Below are positions 1 through 18,184 of a stretch of 64,000 bases of DNA, piece after piece (positions within the stretch are counted from its first letter, which is position 1; each line of letters begins with the position of its first letter). The position numbers and the translations under genes are program-made. Origin of the DNA: Ianthella basta (lineage: Eukaryota; Porifera; Demospongiae; Verongiida; Ianthellidae); assembly GCA_964019415.1 (NCBI GenBank), contig OZ025875.1, forward strand, positions 7,834,306 through 7,898,305. The letters are read 5' to 3'. The notes beneath the pieces are model-generated. The model was not told where the DNA came from and ran no database searches. It worked only from the letters and a program-made list of their open reading frames with translations.

Positions 1-1054
1 GCTCCTCCTCTACCTCGATCTTGCGCGGGATGGAGTTCAGCTTGGATGTCGGACATTTTGAATCAGCTGAGAGCTACAAAGTGAACGCGAAATGTTGTAA
101 ATTTCATGTAAGGACTCTATCTATCATGTCACTGGTCTATGGCGCGCTCGTCCATGAGTGCGTAGATGAAGTGTGCAAGTCCAAACCTCAGCAAAGTGCT
201 CTTCCATGGTTCACAGCATACAGCCACAGGAGCGTGCGGGGATGACCCACGTTCTACAACGGGGGCGTGTCCTTACCCACCACTTAGCTGCTTCGCTGCC
301 TCAGGCAATGGACCAAGGATGACATGCCTGTCTTCACAGTCGGTCCCGTAGCAGTGTTGCATGTGCCACTGAAGTATAGTTACTAGTATTAAAGTACATG
401 CGAGTAAGGGAAATGCACTGTGAAGTGCTCTGGAATGCGTAGCTACGATAACATTTGCACAACCGCACGATTGAATGCCATTGGTTGTGACTTGTCAGGC
501 GTATGACTGCTACTCCCTACTCGCCACCAGCTAGACTAGGGGCGACCATGCTTGCACTGAACAAATAATATGGTCCATAGGAGTGCTGCAGCAGTTGGTC
601 ACATACTGGAACATGCTCCTGGTGTATCCAACACAGACAGTTGCAAGGGGTGCACCTCTGGGTATTGCTGGTGTATCTAGCTTGTTGTGTTTATGCAAGG
701 GTTCTTTTTGTGCTTCGGATATTACAACTTGCTGTGACAGCGCAGTGTGCTGCGAAGTGTTTGTATCGTCGCTGACGTAATTGAATGATCTAATTATGCA
801 CACCTCAGGGGGTGTTGACTGGCTTCACCTGTGGGACCTGGTCGAGTGGTCGGCTAATGAGGTGGTGTCTCGGATGGAGGATCTATGGTGTTAGCAGCCA
901 TAGTTTGCGCAGGTACAGTACCTACAGGCATAGATACTGTAGTATCTATAGTACAGGTTATACAGAGTTAGCTAGAGGTAGGGAGTTGGGTTGTGTTTCG
1001 CAGTCACTGCTTCGTTCGTAGCTTGAGGTGGACGATCGTTGTAGTCGCCGCAAG
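1..1054. other. 5' flank of the array, no gene recognised
   Basis: Only short open frames occur here and none resembles a known protein. The conserved promoter-like block found upstream of loci B to H is not recognisable in this stretch. The promoter and any non-coding first exon of gene A must lie here, but I cannot place them. Confidence 0.4.
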
Positions 1055-4000
1055 ATGCTTTCGCTGCGAGTCCTCTCGCTGTGTGGTGGTACTAGAGTGG
1101 CTGTGGTCTTGGTGGCTGCGTCCCTACTCGTGCAAGGCGTAATAGGGGAAGGTGAGTGCATACAAGGGTTGGATGTGTCCGTTATATATATAGCTATAGA
1201 CCGTGTAGTGATTCGACCACTAGTGCTGTTACAGTGTTAGGAGTGCAAGCACGTATGTACGTACGTAAATCTCTTCCTTGCCTGGTAGCTATTTCTTCCC
1301 ATCATGTTCCATCTTCTCCTTGTTTGCTATCCGCATATTATAGAGTGTGCTCATGGGTTTGTACCAAGAGATACCATCAACTTGTATGGACCCTCATCAA
1401 GGAATGCAGAGCTTCCCTCCACATCTAGGAGCACACTCTATCTCTTTCCTTCAATGAATTTCAGCTGTGACGGAAACATCACTGACATCAGGATGAGGAT
1501 GGAGCTTGTTGTTGGATTGCGACATGGTAACCAGAGTCAAGTTGTGATAGTCTACTTTCTCCTCTTCCATGACGGACTGAACTCACTGAACAGAAGTGTC
1601 ACTCACATACTCCTCAACGGTGCCAACACTGAGCAATGCTATGATGATGCAACAGAGAAATTTACAGAAATCTTTCATGCTCACAATCTGTCACTGCCTA
1701 TCAGAGAAGGAACTTTTATTGGCTTTGCAGTACCAGCAAATGACACAAGGATATTTCCCAAAAACATCAACCAATTACCAACATCAGAAAGAGTTGAGGC
1801 ACACCAATTTCAGGCAGTTGTACCCTTCCGTGAATTTGAAGGAAGAGTGCTAGAAGCAGCCAGGACAGCAGACAGCAGTCAGTTCACTACACAGATGATT
1901 GCTCTACCACTGATTGATGTCTCAGTCAGTAAGTGATTGTCAGTATGCACACACATGTAAACCTACACTGCATTGCCCTGTGTATATTCACCTTCCTTCA
2001 CCCCCCCCCCCCCCCCCCCCCCCACTTGCTTCTGTGCCAGGTCCCAGCAACCCAACACTTTCTCCCTCTCCAACACCTCCTTTGAGTACCCTTGAATTAC
2101 CATCCAGTGAAATCACTCATCCATCCAGCACTACTCTACCACCAACTGGGGTCACTCCTGTCAATGGACTGTCACAGCTGGTGACCATTGTGATAGCAGT
2201 GGTAGTGACCACAGTGCTGCTAATGGTGGTGGTGGTTGTACTAATACTTGTTGTGGTAGCTATACTCTGCAGGAGAAGGATAAAGGACGAGCGTGAATTT
2301 GAACGTGAGTTATTAAGAAATCATAATGCAGCCTGTTTAAAGTGGTCACTGTACAAGACAGCCAAGTGCCCCCCTTGTGCAACACCCACTAGCCTAACAT
2401 ACATACATACATGAATCGGCCTATTACAGCACCGGAGTTAGAAAGTAAGAAGCTAAAATGTGTGCAAGTTAATGAAAGAGTTCCAGATGGATACTGGCCT
2501 ATCAGTAGCTAGCTAAAATGATTCGTTTTCCAATTGGCCTGTTGGTGGTTACTCTTTCTTTCTGCTTTCTAACCACTCTCGACTGGCACTGATGAAGCTG
2601 TGCGACACTCAGGGGCGTCACCCACCTGAGCCAGGATCTCTTTCACTGTGGCACGCGATTGAAGGTGTCTACACAGTGTCTCCACTGCCCACACGTAGCC
2701 GCCGCAGCTGATGCCACCGCAGAAACATCGCGCGGTTCGCCAATGGCTGTGGAGAAGTTAGGAGAGCCTTCTATGAGGAGGATGGTTGGATGTTTGGCGT
2801 GGCGGCCCATAGAAGACGATTGTGTAGTCCCCAGAGATGCTCGATGGTCTGCGTCGTTCGGAAGTGGTACTCGCTGCTGACGAGGAACCTCAGCATTGTT
2901 ACTGTGGGTTCTGTTCTAGTTGGAAAGGTCGTCGAGCAGTGAAAAAGTGTGCCACTTCCATGCTGATGTCTGCTTGGGTGAGCGCCCTCTGACACCACGT
3001 GGTCTCTAAGCTGCCATCTTGATGACGTCACAGCCCCCCCACTAGCCTAAACAGCACATCAACACACAGTATACATTTCACCTGTGCACCTTATGGAGCA
3101 GACAGGTCATGGGAATGTCCAGCAGATGGCTGGATTGCACCCCTCCCACTGCCTTTATCTGAATTATGCCATTACGCTTATAACCTTGCCCCTGATGCGT
3201 ATGGTGTATATTGAGAGTATTCACTGCCTGTGATTAGTGTGCTTGTTTCTTTGCCTATGTAACTTCTATGTTGCCACAGGCTTCCGGGAAGAAAATAAAT
3301 TTGAGCACAAACCTGTTGCAGCCAGTTTTGCACTCCAAAGCACCATCCACACGGAGCAAACCGTAGACAGAGTTACCATCGGCAGCCCTAGAGACAGTGA
3401 GGGGGCGGGGTCCCAGCAGTCCCTCCACTCCCCCACCACAGGGCAGCTGAAGACAGTGAGTTTGACAGGGGCACTACCCCCTGGTGCGCTACAGTTCTGT
3501 TCATTTTTATTGTTTATGTCAGCTGTTGATATCATGAAACAATGGCGTTGGCATTACATGTATACACAGTTGTTTCAAATGACTGCCTTGTTGTTGGAGC
3601 AAATTGGTCGTCTCCTCAGTCATGCTAGCATTCAGCATTGACATGTGAATGATTTCTTCAGACTAATCACCCTCAGCCCTTGGATTCCTTCTCCTCTCCT
3701 GTGCTGTTGTAAGCTCTACCAATTGCCACTCATCACTTATGTTTCCCGTGGTGGATTTGGTCTGAACCATTCACACACACTGCATACCCACTGTGGACAA
3801 AGACCTGTGTGGTCAATGCCCCCCCTCCTCTGGCTAAGACCACTTGAATCCCCCATCACTTCAGAGCCCACACACACGCACACTCTACACAGGCAGTGTA
3901 TGCAGTGCGCCAGGATGTGCGTACTGTGCGTATATGGCTGTTGTTTCAGCGGATGTGTCACAGGTAGATACAATGGAGTAACATTGTACGGCCTTCCTTA

Positions 4001-7000
4001 TGTCATTTTGGGCAGCCTTACTGGGCACGTCTATCAAAAGCATTTCCTGACTGGCCACCAAAGCTCTTGCTTCCTTAAATGTCCAACTCACACTGTGGTC
4101 CATGATGTCACTGCTGAACTGAAATATCTGTTAGCACTGTGATGCCACTTCCTACTTCAAGGTGACACTGCACTGTGAAGTTGAATTACTAAATTGAAAT
4201 GTAACTAACAAAGGCCTTCACAGTTGCAGTGTTTTGCAGTTGTTTCCTATTGTTAAATATAAGCTCATTAACATTCAGGACTTGAATGAGGTGACTTTCC
4301 ACTTCACAACAGCCGCCTCAGAGTTTCAAGTCTTTTGTACCTGGTAATCAGGTGATGGTATTCAAACAGTGAGACCCATGTGCTGCTCACTGTAGATTGA
4401 CGTCATCCTCACACCAGAATGCACTGTTTGACTAATGTACGTATTCGCATAATCGATCGTAGAGAGATGGCAATCGGGACAATAACCTCATAACAGTTGT
4501 AGTCCAGTGTACGTAATTTCACTTCCTACCGTTGCTTACCTGCAGACTGCTGCAGACGATGATGTGATAACATATGCCGTTCCGACAGCGAACAGGAAAC
4601 AGGAGACCAGCGACTGCAAAGTGAGTGGAGTGCCTGCAACCACCTCCCTTGTCCACTGGACGTGCGCTCTTCTACAGTGCCATGCACTGGACAAGATGTA
4701 CTAAGCTCTAGTCTGTTATGACGCCAGTGCTCACTACAACCTTGGCTTCCTCTGCAGACACTGCCAGATCGGACCTACGACACTGTCTATCGGCAGGCTC
4801 CTATGTTCGTCCCTACCATGGTGAGGTCATTGGGTCAGCGGGTGGGTTGAGACAACACTGCATGTGACCATGTGCACCTCTCAACCTTGTGTTGTATTTC
4901 GTCCCTAGTACTTGTTGTGTCATCATCACTCATACTTGATCAGTAGTGAAAATGAGCAATCACGTAGCAGATCGACAGATGGAATAATTGCAAAATGTAC
5001 GGCGTTTCGACCGCAAAGGTCTTCGTCAGGTACAAAACCTTTGTCGACCTGCTATGTGACTGCTCATTGTCACTACTGAACATTTGAAGACTGTAGCAAT
5101 GAGCCTCTATATAATATAGTATCATCACTCATACTTTTTGTGTGTTTTCACATTAGTCCGTTTTGTGTCTTCATTGCTGTATGATGCTTGTCTCTGCACT
5201 GTAGGATGAACGAGTTCAATATGCAAGCACTGATGGACTGTCAGACCACTATGCACTGCCTGAGATGAACCCGCAGGTACGAGATCACATGACAGTCATG
5301 TGACTGTAATGCATGCTGCCAATAGTAGCTGTACGTATGTATGCTCACTAATCTGATAAGACGTACATTTCATGGTTGTTCCAACAATTCTATCCAGCTG
5401 TATTGCGGTAGTGCACACGGAAATGTTAGCTTTTGTGAACATACAGTATAACACAGTAATTCATGGACAATTCATGGATGATGCAAAATTACACTCTGTC
5501 AAAGTTTCTATGCATCTACAGTAGTATCCAATGCTTGTGTGTCATTCAAATCACTTGTTCATGCATCCTGCATGCTCATCACCTGAGCTGTGTCACATGC
5601 ACCTCACATGACTCGTCACATGACTGTCACATGATCCATGTCACATGCTCATCACATGCAGGGGTCTGTGCACTATGAGTTCCCCAGCACTGAGTCAGAG
5701 CACTACTGGCGCCCAGCGGACAACGAGGCTGAGCTCTACCGTCAGCTCTCTCAACACAAGTACCAAGAGATCCCTCGCTCCACTGTGATCCAGGATAGTG
5801 AGATAGGGGAGGGGGAGTTTGGTGTGGTGTGCCGTGGGGAGTGGCAGAACAAGGCCGGGGTGGTGCAGCAAGTGGCTGTAAAGATGCTCCACGATGAGGA
5901 GGACAGGACCAAGTTCCTCCAGGAGGCTGCAGCGATGGGCCAGTTCAACCACCCCCATGTGGCCCGGCTGTTTGGTGTGGTGACAGTGGGCAAACCTGTG
6001 AGTGATACCAAGTCTTACCTGTGACATGTCACATTGTATGATCCTAAGGTGTTGTTCTTTTTGAGATGCATGTCACTTCCTGTTTAACTGACATCACATT
6101 GCATCACTTCCTGTCCCTGCTCCAGGCAATGATAGTGCTGGAGCTGTTGGAGAAAGGTGACCTCCGCAGTTACCTCCTCACAGTGGAGTAAGTGGAGCAC
6201 CAGCTGCTGCAATTTTGCGACACATGCCAACTAGTGTTGTCTCCCCCCCCCTCCCCCAGCCCTTCCAAGCACTCCAACCTCACCTCACTCCTGCTCAAGT
6301 TCTCCCGCCAGATTACAGATGGAATGGCTCACCTCTCCAGCAAGGACTTCATCCACAGGGACCTTGCTGCCAGGAACATCCTATTAGACAAGGAACTAAA
6401 CTGCAAGGTGTGGTCTTGGTGGCGAGCAGCTGCTGCAGTTCCTTTGTTTATTTTTACAGTACATTCTGACTCCTTTGATGTGGTAGCATGGTTTTGGTTG
6501 CACCTCTCTCGTCATTGCCAAGCTGAAAACCAAGGCAGTATCTGCTCAACACAGTGATCTCGCACTTTGCCGCAGTTGTTCATCAGCATTTTAAGCTGTA
6601 GACATCTGACTTACGTACTTCTGCCATTTTGGATGATGTCATTTGCACAGCGTGGCCCACGCCCTGCACACAATTTGCTGCCATTTGTAGTTAACAACAT
6701 GATTCAGGCTTTATCTGGTGGCTTGCTACCTCATTCAGTCTGTCAGCCAAACAAATCAGTCAAGACAGAGTGTTACTACATGAATTGACCAAAATGCACT
6801 TAAATTTTGTTTAATGTTCGTGCTTTAGTGAGGCTGTGTGCATTTTAATGTATGCCCTACAGAAGTATTAAAGTATTAATGACCACCACTTGTCACCTTC
6901 CCATCCAGATTGCTGACTTTGGTATGTCCCGTGACCTCACCAATGAGTACTACCTCTCAAAAGGTGGGCGTATCCCTCTCAAGTGGACCGCCCCCGAGGC

Positions 7001-8278
7001 CCTCCTCTACCATAAGTACTCCACCGGCAGTGATGTGTGGAGCTATGGGATGGTCCTGTTTGAGATATGGTCACTGGGACACAAGCCCTTTGAGGAAGAG
7101 ACAGCTGAACAGGTGGGAGGGGCTTACTGAACAGGTGGGAGGGGCTTACTGAACAGGTGGCAGGGGCTTACTGAACAAGTGGGAGGGGCTTACTGAACAG
7201 GTGGGAGGGGCTTACTGAACAGGTGGGTGGGGCTTGTTGTTCTAACTATAGTAACAAGCTGTAGTCATGGTCCCAGACAGTACACCTGTTGGGCGGACAA
7301 CATGAACCTCTTGTGTGTTGTGTGTTGTGTTATCCACTTGCACTGGTAGTGACAATACCCTTCCTACCTGTCCATTCAGCTTGTGGAAATGTTCAGTAGC
7401 GGGAATGGATTCTGTCAAGCTCCTCCCCCTGGCTGTCCAAGAGAGGTGTATGCAGTGATGGTGGATTGCTGGTGAGGGGAGGGTGTGAGGGTGATGGGAT
7501 GAAAGGGTATGTGAGGGATAGTGAAGAGGTCATGCTAGATCAGATTGACTGCTGTATACAGAGAGAGATGAACACAGCTCATCTGCGGCTAACTCTACAA
7601 GGCTTGCATCTGCTTTAGCCCCTAGTTCTTGGATGACAGGTTCTGTGCCATTTTGGTCCATACTACATCCAAAAATATGCTCTGTTTACTTCTCGCAATT
7701 GCTGCCGTTTTTATTGACTTGGTCTGGTGTGTACCACATCAAAGAAGTGTACATTCACACCTTGCCTGGCTTCCCATGGAGATTGCGCAAACATACACAT
7801 GAGAAATCCCATTCCCCTTACCACCTGGATATTGCTCAATACTGAACCACTGTGAGTAGCTCGTACATCCATGTTATTTGTGGCAGAATGATGGGCTGGA
7901 CCAGTTTCAACAGATCTTAGTGTTTCCATGCTGACCATTCAATCATTCATCAGATCTTCACCTAGTGTTGCAGGATGTGTGTACAGTGCTTTCTGGCCAC
8001 TTTCGGTTTGGGGGGGGGGGGGGGGGCAGGGGTGTGGTTCTACTGATGATCAGTTGTGTATCTCTACCTGTTGCCATAGGAACCCAAATCATCACAAGCG
8101 CCCACGCTTTAGTGAAGTGTTTGCCTCTCTCAGCAGATCGGAAGCAGTTCTGACTTCCTTTGGAGAGGAGTCAGATTTGGAATCAGTCCCACCCACTGCC
8201 CTAGTGCTGGGGTCACCGTTGGATGCTTCAAAGAACCTGTACCTTGACCTTCAGCACACCTACACAAAGAAGACGTAA
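1055..8278 (+). CDS. Receptor tyrosine kinase A, apparently intact
   Basis: Thirteen exons: 1055-1151, 1344-1928, 2041-2304, 3280-3455, 4546-4620, 4758-4820, 5205-5276, 5662-5997, 6126-6187, 6260-6407, 6909-7112, 7380-7471, 8080-8278. All phases agree and give 790 residues. Residues 1-32 are a signal peptide starting MLSLRVLSLCGG. Residues 33-228 are an unrecognised ectodomain with N-glycosylation sites (NFS, NIT). A Ser/Pro/Thr stalk and one TM helix (about 272-303, ending CRRR) follow, then a Tyr-rich juxtamembrane region. The kinase has IGEGEFGVV (about 493), the VAVK lysine (518), HRDLAARN (608), DFG (about 629), an activation-loop NEYY pair and an APEALL motif. HRDLAARN marks an RTK-type tyrosine kinase, so the inferred role is ligand-triggered phosphotyrosine signalling at the plasma membrane. 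The ligand is unknown. Among the full copies this ectodomain is the most divergent. Its intron before 2041 ends in a long C run. Start chosen: the ATG at 1055, whose exon ends in the right phase for the next. Confidence 0.85.
1997..2023 (+). repeat. Poly-C tract forming the 3' splice-site pyrimidine tract
   Basis: A run of more than 20 C lies just upstream of the acceptor that opens the stalk/TM exon of gene A at 2041. It serves as the polypyrimidine tract and is probably length-variable. Confidence 0.75.
2386..3050 (-). mobile_element. Candidate insertion with 13-bp target duplication in intron of gene A
   Basis: The 13-base string cccactagcctaa occurs at 2386-2398 and again at 3038-3050, bracketing about 640 bp. 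A CATA microsatellite touches the left copy. Read on the minus strand, the insert starts near a gtgacgtcatcaagatggc sequence and ends in (TATG)n, as a short retroposed element with a simple-repeat tail would. The minus-strand open frame inside (2771-3031) matches nothing I know. No other array copy has this sequence in the same intron. Confidence 0.5.
4920..5136 (-). mobile_element. Small hairpin element with hammerhead-like core and ~15-bp target duplication (gene A intron)
   Basis: atcatcactcatactt is found at about 4921-4936 and again at 5121-5136. Between them, arms at 4939-4978 and 5042-5079 are near-perfect reverse complements. Read on the minus strand, 4996-5034 holds CTGACGA, a GACC/GGTC stem and GAAAC, flanked by complementary TGTAC/GTACA. 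This is the layout of a type I hammerhead ribozyme, but the expected NUH cleavage triplet reads GCC, so it is probably inactive. Such motifs are known from Penelope-like retroelements; that assignment is inference. Confidence 0.5.
7107..7232 (+). repeat. 22-bp minisatellite grown from a splice donor (gene A)
   Basis: The end of the fourth kinase exon, GAACAG, followed by the donor gtgggaggggcttact, is tandemly repeated about six times. Every unit carries another copy of the exon end and the 5' splice site. The first unit read through from the exon meets TGA, so only use of the first donor keeps the frame. Confidence 0.85.
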
Positions 8279-9289
8279 CTAAACATGTGTTTGTGTAATG
8301 GAAAGAATCAACACGAGTGAACTCATGCAGTTTGTCAGTTCTACAGTTTGCATTTGTCCATGACCTGTTACATGTAAGTATGTCTGTATATATTAAACAT
8401 ATCCATCCACCTGCACATGAAGCATGCGGTCTGTGCATGACTAATGTGTGTTTATATATGTACAACTGCATGGCCCTTGGTTATATGTGTTATGGGCACT
8501 GTTGGCTGCAGTGTATAGTATTGGTGTTCATGACACCTGCATGTATTGTATGTATGCTGTGTGTAAAACTTCAGTTTCAAGTTGCATGTGTGTTTATTGA
8601 GACCATGGAATCGTGAAACTGCATATGCAAGCCATTTCAACAATGCATGTGCAAGGTCTTATAGTTCAAAGTAGATTGATCAAGGCTCAAGGTCAAGGGA
8701 ATTGTTTAAATTTGCTTGTAATATACCCTGGCTTCCATTGTCAGCTAGCACTCAGCTGGATAGCATGTCCCACAATACAAGTGATGTACACTGCACAGTG
8801 TTAGCTAGTATGCACACACTAGACAGCAAGGACTATAATTATACATAGTCTGCATCGACACTATACAAGGTGACCTGCATGGGGTAATCTCATTACTAAA
8901 GTACAATTGAAATCCGCTTCGTTTACAACAGACTGTTAGTACATGTAACACAACACACTGGTAGTATGGAGCCTATTTTAGTGCTCTCTCTTTAACACTG
9001 TGGGAGTGAGCACTCTCCTTCTCAACAAGTAGTTGAAGACTCATCCAACAGGATTACCTGGCCAGGTTAAAACAGTGATGCCCTGATTTGCTTCACTAGT
9101 GGTCGTGTCATCTTGGAAGTATTATTTGCACGTGCGTGCATACATGCATGTAGTAGCTACATAGAGCATGTGTCACTGAGGGAGTGAAATGAGTGAATGC
9201 ACTGTACGGCGGCGTGTGCGATATGTACCAGTCATTCCAATATGGACAGATGACATCATCGCCTTAATCAAATATTCGCGTGATTTAGG
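8279..9289. other. Intergenic A-B, no gene recognised
   Basis: The first ~80 bases match the 3' flank of the other copies (tgtttgtgtaatggaaagaa) and are probably 3' UTR of gene A. The rest contains only short open frames without recognisable similarity. Confidence 0.45.
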
Positions 9290-9475
9290 GACAGTCCCTC
9301 TGTGCCGCCCGCAGAGTGCGGCCGCACGTAGCTATATAGAGCGCTTTCCATAGTGAACTTTGTTTTCCTTCGAGGGAACGAAATTGGGCCTACAACCTCG
9401 CTCATAAGCAGTGCACGAACTACTCTACGCGTTCATACCGAAGTCGTGTCCGATCGTTTGGTCAAGGCAGTGAAG
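9290..9475 (+). promoter_or_regulatory. Promoter/5' leader block of gene B (diverged copy)
   Basis: It resembles the block upstream of C to H: a cgcccgcag motif, a gagcgctttcc stretch, ctacaacctcgctcata, and a final tggtcaaggcagtgaag directly followed by a gtacgt donor at 9476. The candidate non-coding first exon would splice to the acceptor at 9805. Transcription start is inferred from conservation only. Confidence 0.45.
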
Positions 9476-9805
9476 GTACGTACGTAGGTAGACATACAAT
9501 GTATGCATGCGTGTACGTATAACTTCATCAATAGTGCCGTGTTGTCCGTCACATGTAATGCTTAGCTCTAAGACTCCCGCTGTGTGTAGCGGTAGAGGGC
9601 CGCCCGCCCCCCGGGGGCATGTGGACTGGTGGCCTGTTTGTGATACATGGCAAGCCGTACACTTGCATATCACCAAATGACCGTATAGGGGACGTGTGTG
9701 TCCACAGTGCGGTACTTTTCAGCAGGGCAGGAGCCGTCGGAATGCACAACACCGCATCATTCTATCCCATTTAGAGAAGCTACAAGGTGTACGCGTTTCC
9801 CACAG

Positions 9806-16658
<6,853 letters not shown>

Positions 16659-17427
16659 CTGAACATGTTTGACGTAATAGAAATAATTAACACGAATGAA
16701 CTTCGTCAGTTGTACAGTCTGCTCTAACTCACCTGTATGTAACTGTTGCATGCAGTCCATCTGTAACATCCACAATGCTCTTTATTAATATAATTATCAT
16801 GGCACTGTGTAATGTTCATTAAGGTCTGTACTTCTATATACACGTAACATTACTGTGTGTTACGTGTACGTATATATTATGTATTATGTATTGGCCTGGC
16901 CCATAATGGTGGTCCTAACGTTAACATTTGTTATGGGAGCGTACATACATAGAGGGCAACTGTACATACATGCACTCTGTATATACATAACACTGAAACT
17001 GCATTAAGTATTCATTAACAAAGTGGATTTGTGAAATGAAAGTCCTATTTTGATATATAAACAAAGTCTCAACATTTTGATCACATGCAGCAAAGTGAAC
17101 ACACACAAGTGGACACATATCAGTGAGTGAGGTTTCCCAGTTCATGGCTTCCTATGTGGGGGCAGATAGTCCCACAGTGACATGTCTGGCCACATACTGG
17201 TGGTCAGTGTTGTACTCCAAGTCACTGTCAAAATGTTGCACTGTTGGCAAATAACAGTCTGACATGTACAGACACACACAGTGTACCTGCCCCAACATGC
17301 ATAACGCACTTTATCATTAGCTCATAATAATAGTTTCTGTAGACAGGCAGACGTATAGCCATAAAGGTATAATAGTTTTTCCTGTAACTAATTAGGTTAG
17401 CCAAAGTAATTTTTGTTGAGAAGTCCC
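16659..17427. other. 3' flank of B and repeated intergenic sequence
   Basis: This stretch recurs downstream of C, D, E and G with small changes: a tgtaatagaaa 3'-UTR-like start, a ggcctggcccataatggtgg segment, one or two units of the 21-bp minisatellite (near 16940), then AT-rich sequence. Minus-strand open frames are shared by the copies because the DNA was duplicated; indels between copies break their frames. Confidence 0.5.
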
Positions 17428-17614
17428 ACTGCGCGCCCGCAGGAGTAGCCGTGCGTAGCTAGAGCTCTTCGATATTATAAAGTCTGTTGCTATTTCCTTT
17501 GAGGGGACGAGTTCGGACCTAGCTACAACCTAGCTCGCTCGAAGGTACTCCAGGAGCTACAGTACACGTCCATACGTACCACAGTTAGCAGCACTGCTTG
17601 GTCAAGGACTCAAG
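17428..17614 (+). promoter_or_regulatory. Conserved promoter/5' leader block upstream of locus C
   Basis: The block runs from gcgcgcccgcaggagtagcc through a TATA-like tattataaag (about 17473) and ctacaacct to cttggtcaaggactcaag, followed by a gtaggt donor. Six close copies sit upstream of C, D, E, F, G and H. A promoter with a non-coding first exon is the simplest reading; no transcript evidence is available to me. Confidence 0.5.
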
Positions 17615-18027
17615 GTAGGTACAGTGTACGTAGCTACCACGACAATAGTGCCGCCATTGATCATGACTAAAGCTGCGTGTCTAGCTGGAGTGCCACCTAG
17701 TGAATATCGCCCATCGCAAACTTAGTTTCGCGCGCAGGCCTTGCCCCTTCAACTGCCAGTAAGTAAGGAGAAAGGGGCTGCGCGAGAGAGACTATCACAT
17801 GCTTAGATCTCTACTTCCACTGCATACTATATAGTTGTTGTGTGCCGCCAGACATACATGTACTCTGTATATATTTAAGGGTTCATTAACAAAATGGATT
17901 TGTAAATGAAAGTCCTATTTTGATATAAACAAAGTCTCAATCTTTTGATCACATGCAGCAAAAGTGGACACATATGATCAGCGAGTGAGGTTTCCCTTTT
18001 CATAGCTTCCTATGTGGGGGTAGATAG

Positions 18028-18138
18028 ATTACTGACGTTTCGGCCACAATTCTTTGGCCTTCATCAGAGTAACACTGATGAAGTGTGTGTGTGTTACTCT
18101 GATGAAGGCCAAAGAATTGTGGCCGAAACATCAGTAAT
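18028..18138. ncRNA. Inverted pair of hammerhead-ribozyme-like motifs (locus C)
   Basis: Arms 18028-18075 and 18091-18138 are near-perfect reverse complements. Each arm holds CTGATGA, an extra A, a GGCC/GGCC stem with a 10-nt loop, GAAAC, then cleavage triplet and flanks pairing as stem I (GTTACT with AGTAAT). The minus-strand copy has GAAACGTC; the plus copy has GAAACATC. Stem III would have no loop, so cleavage in cis is unlikely and a dimer would be needed. The layout resembles hammerheads of Penelope-like elements, but it was read by eye. Confidence 0.45.
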
Positions 18139-18184
18139 CCTTTTTGAATTATTGCATGGTTGGAATCGAGTGAACATTGACTAC

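Noticed and set aside
5695..6027. Minus-strand frames of 85-125 codons opposite the first kinase exon, recurring in every copy
   Set aside because: Shadows of a strongly conserved coding exon. They have no start context, splice structure or recognisable domain of their own.
7072..7152. Continuation of the kinase frame into the 22-bp repeat (VGGAY tail)
   Set aside because: The frame ends at TGA in the repeat, while splicing at the first donor joins the next exon in phase and completes the kinase C-lobe.
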